Shown piece after piece: positions 41,985-45,251 of a stretch of DNA of 45,251 bases. Made by a program: the position numbers and the translations under genes. Position 1 is the stretch's first letter, and each line of letters begins with the position of its first letter. The notes beneath the pieces were generated by a model. The model was not told the DNA's origin and made no database searches. It saw nothing but the letters and a program-made list of their open reading frames with translations. Source of the DNA: JAOAFX01 sp049700315 (GTDB lineage Bacteria > Hydrothermota > Tepidihabitantia > SM23-42 > JAOAFX01); NCBI GenBank assembly GCA_049700315.1, contig JBNAVN010000016.1, positions 1 to 45,251 on the forward strand, given 5' to 3'.

Positions 41985-42272
41985 ATGAAAGATATTTTCA
42001 AACAGGCAATGAAATTGCAGGAGCAGATGCATCAGGAACTGCAGAAGATCCGGGTTGAAGGAAGTGCTGGAGGTGGAATGGTGAAAATAGAAATGGATGG
42101 TGAACAGAATGTCCTCTCGGTGAAGATTGAACCACAGATTATAGAAGATAAAGATATAGATATGCTCCAGGATTTGATCATTGCTGCATTCAATGATGCA
42201 CAGAACAAGGTCAAAGAAAAGGCACAGGAAAGTCTCGCATCAATAACAGGACTTCCCTTTTTCAACAAATAA
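41985..42272 (+). CDS. ybaB: YbaB/EbfC family nucleoid-associated protein
   Basis: 95 aa, typical length. Dimeric DNA-binding protein usually encoded beside dnaX and recR. Family blocks: 'MKDIFKQAMKLQEQMHQELQKI' helix, 'VEGSAGGGMVKIEMDGEQNVLSVKI' beta strands, and 'LQDLIIAAFNDAQNKVKEKAQESLASITG'. It follows dnaX by 44 nt. No recR follows; gyrA comes next under its own promoter. Confidence 0.92.
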   Translation: MKDIFKQAMKLQEQMHQELQKIRVEGSAGGGMVKIEMDGEQNVLSVKIEPQIIEDKDIDMLQDLIIAAFNDAQNKVKEKAQESLASITGLPFFNK

Positions 42273-42301
42273 AAATAATCAAATTCATAAGTTCCCGCAC
42301 C

Positions 42302-42329
42302 TTGACTCTACGCTATTTTTGGCTATAAT
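42302..42329 (+). promoter_or_regulatory. Promoter giving a leaderless gyrA mRNA
   Basis: TTGACT (42302-42307), a 16-nt spacer, TATAAT (42324-42329). Six nucleotides then separate it from ATG 42336, so the expected start is the A of the start codon. No Shine-Dalgarno is present. Confidence 0.75.
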
Positions 42330-42335
42330 TGAGAT

Positions 42336-44756
42336 ATGGAACAGCGTATAAATACGGTATATATTGAAGAAGAAATCAAATCAAGTTATCTTGATTATGC
42401 AATGAGTGTGATCGTGGGCAGGGCATTGCCTGATGTGCGCGATGGATTAAAACCTGTCCAGCGGCGGATTCTCTATGCAATGAATGAGGCAGGGCTTGCC
42501 TCAAACCGTGCCCATAAAAAGAGTGCCACAGTGATCGGTGATGTGCTTGGTAAATATCATCCCCATGGTGATATGGCAATCTATGATGCCCTGGTCAGGA
42601 TGGCACAGGAATTCTCAATGCGTTATCCATTGGTTGATGGTCAGGGTAATTTTGGTTCAGTGGATGGGGACGCTGCAGCAGCCTATCGTTATACTGAGGT
42701 TAGATTGGCACCGATTGCTGAGGAACTTTTAAAAGCGTTAGAAAAAAATACCGTTGATTTCATTCCCAATTTTGATGGTAGATTAAAAGAGCCCATTGTA
42801 CTGCCTGCAGGATTTCCCAATTTGTTATGTAATGGTGCTTCAGGGATTGCTGTGGGAATGGCAACCAATATTCCTCCCCACAATATTGGTGAGATCATAA
42901 ATGCCCTTAACGCAATGATTGATGATCCTGATGTAGATGACAGAAAACTCCTGAAATTGGTTCCCGGACCTGATTTTCCGACTGGTGGAATTATTGCGGG
43001 CAGAAAAGGTATTGAAGAGGCATATCTGACTGGTAAGGGCAGGATCATTCTCCGGGGCAAGATAAAAATTGAAGACATAAAAGGTGGAAAACAGGCAATT
43101 GTAATAATGGAGATTCCATATCAGGTGAACAAATCTTCATTATTGGAGAAAATGGCGCAATTGATCAAAGAGAAAAAGATAGAAGATATTTCTGATTTGA
43201 GAGATGAGTCAGATAAGGATGGTATCCGTGTTGTCATTGAATTGAAAAGGGATGCCAACCCGGAAATTGTATTAAATAATCTTTATAAATATACCAATTT
43301 ACAGACTACATTTAGTATCCAGATTCTCGCATTGGTTGATGGCGTGCCCAGGACGATAAGTTTGAAACAGGCACTCAGACATTTTCTTGATTTTCGGTTT
43401 GAGGTCATAACCCGCAGAACAAAGTTTGAACTTGCCGAGGCAGAGAAAAAGGCACATATCCTTGAAGGATTGAAGATTGCGATTGAGAACATTGATGAAG
43501 TGGTAAATATTATAAAAAAATCTGCCGATGTAAAAGTCGCAAAAGAAAGATTGATGAAAAGATTTTCACTCACCGAAGTTCAGGCACAGGCAATTCTTGA
43601 TATGCGACTTGCCCGTTTGACCAATCTGGAAAAGGAATCTCTGGAAAAAGAGTATCTAGGTTTGATAAAAGAGATTGCACGATTAAAATCAATCCTTGCC
43701 TCTTCAAAAGGGGTGTATGGTGTGATAAAGAAAGAATTGAATGAGCTTGCCAGTCAATATCAGGACAGCAGGAGGACCACGATTTCAGAAATGGAACCTG
43801 AAGAACTAACGATTGAAGACCTGATTGCTGAAGAAGATATGGTTATCACCCTTACCCAGCGTGGTTATATCAAACGACAGCCCATTACTACATACCGAAA
43901 TCAGACCCGGGGTGGTCAGGGCAGAAAACTCGTGGAGACAGGTGAAGAAGATTTTGCCAATCAACTCTTGATTTCAAAGACCACTGATACACTACTATTC
44001 TTCTCGGATCGTGGTAAGGTCTATGCTACAAAAGTTTATGAAATACCTGAGGCCGGTCCATTTTCAAGAGGCAGGTCAATCGCCAATCTGATTGAAATGA
44101 GTGAAGGCGAGAAGGTAACTGCATGTCTGGGCATAAAAGAATTTTCCAACAAATTCTTTATCTTTATGAGCACAAAATATGGTAAGGTAAAAAAGACCGC
44201 ACTTGATGAATATGAGAATGTGAGAAAGAAAGGTATTATTGCCATCAAGTTAGAAGAAGATGACCGTTTGATTGCTGCAGAGTTGACAACGGGCAAGGAT
44301 TCTGTGCTGTTAACAACGCACAATGGTCAGACCCTGAGATTTGCTGAGAAAAAGATAAGACCGATGGGCAGGAATGCAAGTGGTGTGAGGGGTATGCGCC
44401 TTGAAAAAGGAGATGAGGTTATGAGTTTCAATATTGCCCGTGAAGAAGAGGATATGCTGATCATTGGTGAAAATGGCATAGGCAAGAGGATAAAATTTGC
44501 GGATGTGAATGAAAAAGGCAGGGGTGGCAAAGGTGTTCGGGCAATGACCATTGATGAAAAGACCGGAAAGGTTGCAGGTGCCGTGAATGTGAATGATGAA
44601 GATGATTTGATTGCAATGACCAAGAGTGGTAAGGGTATAAGAACGCCGGTAAATGCAATAAGGGTGATGGGCAGGCAGGCAAAGGGTGTTAAGATCATAA
44701 GTCTTGAAAAGGGCGATAAAGTTGTATCAATAGCGCGGATAAAGGCAGAAGTGTGA
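42336..44756 (+). CDS. gyrA: DNA gyrase subunit A
   Basis: 806 aa. Type II topoisomerase subunit that cuts and rejoins the gate DNA. The winged-helix domain has catalytic Tyr119 in 'AYRYTEVR', preceded by Arg118. The GyrA box in the C-terminal propeller is 'QTRGGQGRK', which marks it as gyrase rather than ParC. Propeller blades recur as 'ITLTQRGYIKR', 'LLFFSDRGKVYATKVYEIP', 'KFFIFMSTKYGKVKKT', 'LLTTHNGQTLRF' and 'LIAMTKSGKGIRT'. In the quinolone pocket, Met80 takes the place of E. coli Ser83 ('HPHGDMAIYD') while Asp84 (E. coli Asp87) is kept. gyrB is not in the window. Confidence 0.95.
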   Translation: MEQRINTVYIEEEIKSSYLDYAMSVIVGRALPDVRDGLKPVQRRILYAMNEAGLASNRAHKKSATVIGDVLGKYHPHGDMAIYDALVRMAQEFSMRYPLVDGQGNFGSVDGDAAAAYRYTEVRLAPIAEELLKALEKNTVDFIPNFDGRLKEPIVLPAGFPNLLCNGASGIAVGMATNIPPHNIGEIINALNAMIDDPDVDDRKLLKLVPGPDFPTGGIIAGRKGIEEAYLTGKGRIILRGKIKIEDIKGGKQAIVIMEIPYQVNKSSLLEKMAQLIKEKKIEDISDLRDESDKDGIRVVIELKRDANPEIVLNNLYKYTNLQTTFSIQILALVDGVPRTISLKQALRHFLDFRFEVITRRTKFELAEAEKKAHILEGLKIAIENIDEVVNIIKKSADVKVAKERLMKRFSLTEVQAQAILDMRLARLTNLEKESLEKEYLGLIKEIARLKSILASSKGVYGVIKKELNELASQYQDSRRTTISEMEPEELTIEDLIAEEDMVITLTQRGYIKRQPITTYRNQTRGGQGRKLVETGEEDFANQLLISKTTDTLLFFSDRGKVYATKVYEIPEAGPFSRGRSIANLIEMSEGEKVTACLGIKEFSNKFFIFMSTKYGKVKKTALDEYENVRKKGIIAIKLEEDDRLIAAELTTGKDSVLLTTHNGQTLRFAEKKIRPMGRNASGVRGMRLEKGDEVMSFNIAREEEDMLIIGENGIGKRIKFADVNEKGRGGKGVRAMTIDEKTGKVAGAVNVNDEDDLIAMTKSGKGIRTPVNAIRVMGRQAKGVKIISLEKGDKVVSIARIKAEV

Positions 44757-44757
44757 T

Positions 44758-44807
44758 GAAGAAGGGTGAAAAGGGGTGAAAAAGGGTGAAAAGGGGTGAA
44801 GAGGGGA
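44758..44807. repeat. Five tandem 10-bp units (GAAAAGGGGT) between gyrA and the dCMP deaminase gene
   Basis: GAAGAAGGGT, GAAAAGGGGT, GAAAAAGGGT, GAAAAGGGGT, GAAGAGGGGA, in perfect register. Each unit contains an AAGGGG-type ribosome site and, with the next unit, a GTG. The tract begins two bases after the gyrA stop and supplies start signal and first codons of the next gene. Confidence 0.8.
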
Positions 44808-45251
44808 AAAAAGGAAGACAATCCTGGGATGAATATTTTATGGCAATTGCCGAACTTGTGGCAAAACGTTCCACCTGTTTGCGCAGACAGGTTGGTGCAG
44901 TCATTGTAAAGGATAAAAGAATCCTTGCCACCGGTTATAATGGCGCACCAAGTGGAATTGCCCATTGCGAAGAGGTTGGTTGTCTGCGGGGAAAAATGGG
45001 CATTGCCTCAGGCGAGAGGCACGAACTATGCAGGGGTGTCCATGCTGAACAGAATGCGATTATCCAGGCAGCAAATTTTGGGGTCAATATTGAAGGTGCA
45101 ATAATTTATACAACCCACCAACCCTGTTTTATCTGCACAAAAATGCTCATAAATGCGAAGATAAAAAAAATTATATTCAAACAACCATATCCGGATAAAT
45201 TGGCAATCCAGATGCTTAAAGAATCCGGGATAAAATTTGGTAAGCTGAGAG
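44786..45251 (+). CDS. dCMP deaminase (ComEB-like), cut by the window end
   Basis: At least 155 aa, incomplete at the 3' end. Zinc-dependent deamination of dCMP to dUMP for thymidylate synthesis. Seen: 'SWDEYFMAIAELVAKRSTC', 'VGAVIVKDKRILATGYNGAPSG', the zinc/catalytic motif 'VHAEQNAI' and 'PCFICTKML' with the two zinc cysteines; an insertion with Cys/His ('CEEVGC', 'HELC') is typical of this branch. I chose GTG 44786 because AAGGGG lies 9 nt upstream; the first seven codons then come from the 10-bp repeat. The conserved part starts at about 44813. Confidence 0.88.
   Translation, partial: MKRGEEGKKGRQSWDEYFMAIAELVAKRSTCLRRQVGAVIVKDKRILATGYNGAPSGIAHCEEVGCLRGKMGIASGERHELCRGVHAEQNAIIQAANFGVNIEGAIIYTTHQPCFICTKMLINAKIKKIIFKQPYPDKLAIQMLKESGIKFGKLR

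Noticed and set aside
44327..44965. 212-codon open frame antisense to the end of gyrA
   Set aside because: It mirrors the gyrA propeller region and the 10-bp repeat, is Ser/Pro/Phe-rich, has no ribosome site and matches no family; gyrA is certain on the other strand.

Overview
The window looks like a chromosomal segment of an AT-rich, strictly anaerobic, uncultured bacterium of FCB-superphylum type. A WOR-3/Stahlbacteria- or Cloacimonadota-like lineage is my best guess, as an inference only. Pointers are three secreted proteins with type IX secretion (Por) C-terminal sorting domains, an archaeal-type glycerol-1-phosphate dehydrogenase, several oxygen-sensitive Fe-S and corrinoid systems, and ordinary bacterial housekeeping genes (gyrA, dnaX, rnc, alr, SRP RNA).

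Layout. 1-4608: a transposase remnant, then a promoter and two secreted surface proteins; the first is a C25 (gingipain-type) protease whose signal peptide is out of frame across a G7 tract. 4765-10041: glycerol-1-phosphate dehydrogenase, a glycosyltransferase, and a small run with a TPR protein and a sugar nucleotidyltransferase. 10119-21069: an 11-gene, minus-strand redox/C1 region in two halves. The upstream half (21069 to 17831) encodes an FTR-like iron-sulfur protein, a YjiM-type double-cubane protein, its HgdC-type ATPase activator and a SAM methyltransferase. The downstream half (17403 to 10119) encodes a corrinoid protein, two UroD-fold methyltransferases, a RACo-like corrinoid activator, two HgdB-like dehydratase/reductase subunits and a second HgdC-type activator. 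21563-26200: a secreted VCBS-repeat protein behind tRNA-Leu, a divergent tRNA-Pro, a SPOR protein, ridA and rnc. 26197-37683: a nine-gene minus-strand run from alr through LysM, cNMP-binding, giant TPR and coiled-coil proteins to an ECF sigma/anti-sigma pair. 37955-45251: a TPR lipoprotein, a periplasmic-binding-like protein, large SRP RNA, dnaX, ybaB, gyrA and the start of a dCMP deaminase.

The genes between 21069 and 10119 are the best candidate for an undescribed system. They combine the parts of a four-component corrinoid demethylase (two methyltransferases, corrinoid protein, activator) with two ATP-driven 'archerase' modules (HgdC-type ATPase plus HgdB/double-cubane reductase). I read this as ATP-powered low-potential electron delivery linked to methyl transfer; substrate and direction are unknown.

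Two genome-style signals run through the window. (1) Eleven promoter-like sites all fit TTGAxx-N16-TATAAT, with a 16-nt rather than 17-nt spacer. Several sit so close to the start codon (gyrA, 10041, 4765, 23899) that the mRNAs should be leaderless, and those genes lack a Shine-Dalgarno. (2) At least nine spacers consist of short-period (8-20 nt) degenerate 'stutter' repeats. Each locus has its own repeat word, usually just 5' of a start codon, and some repeats have become protein termini.
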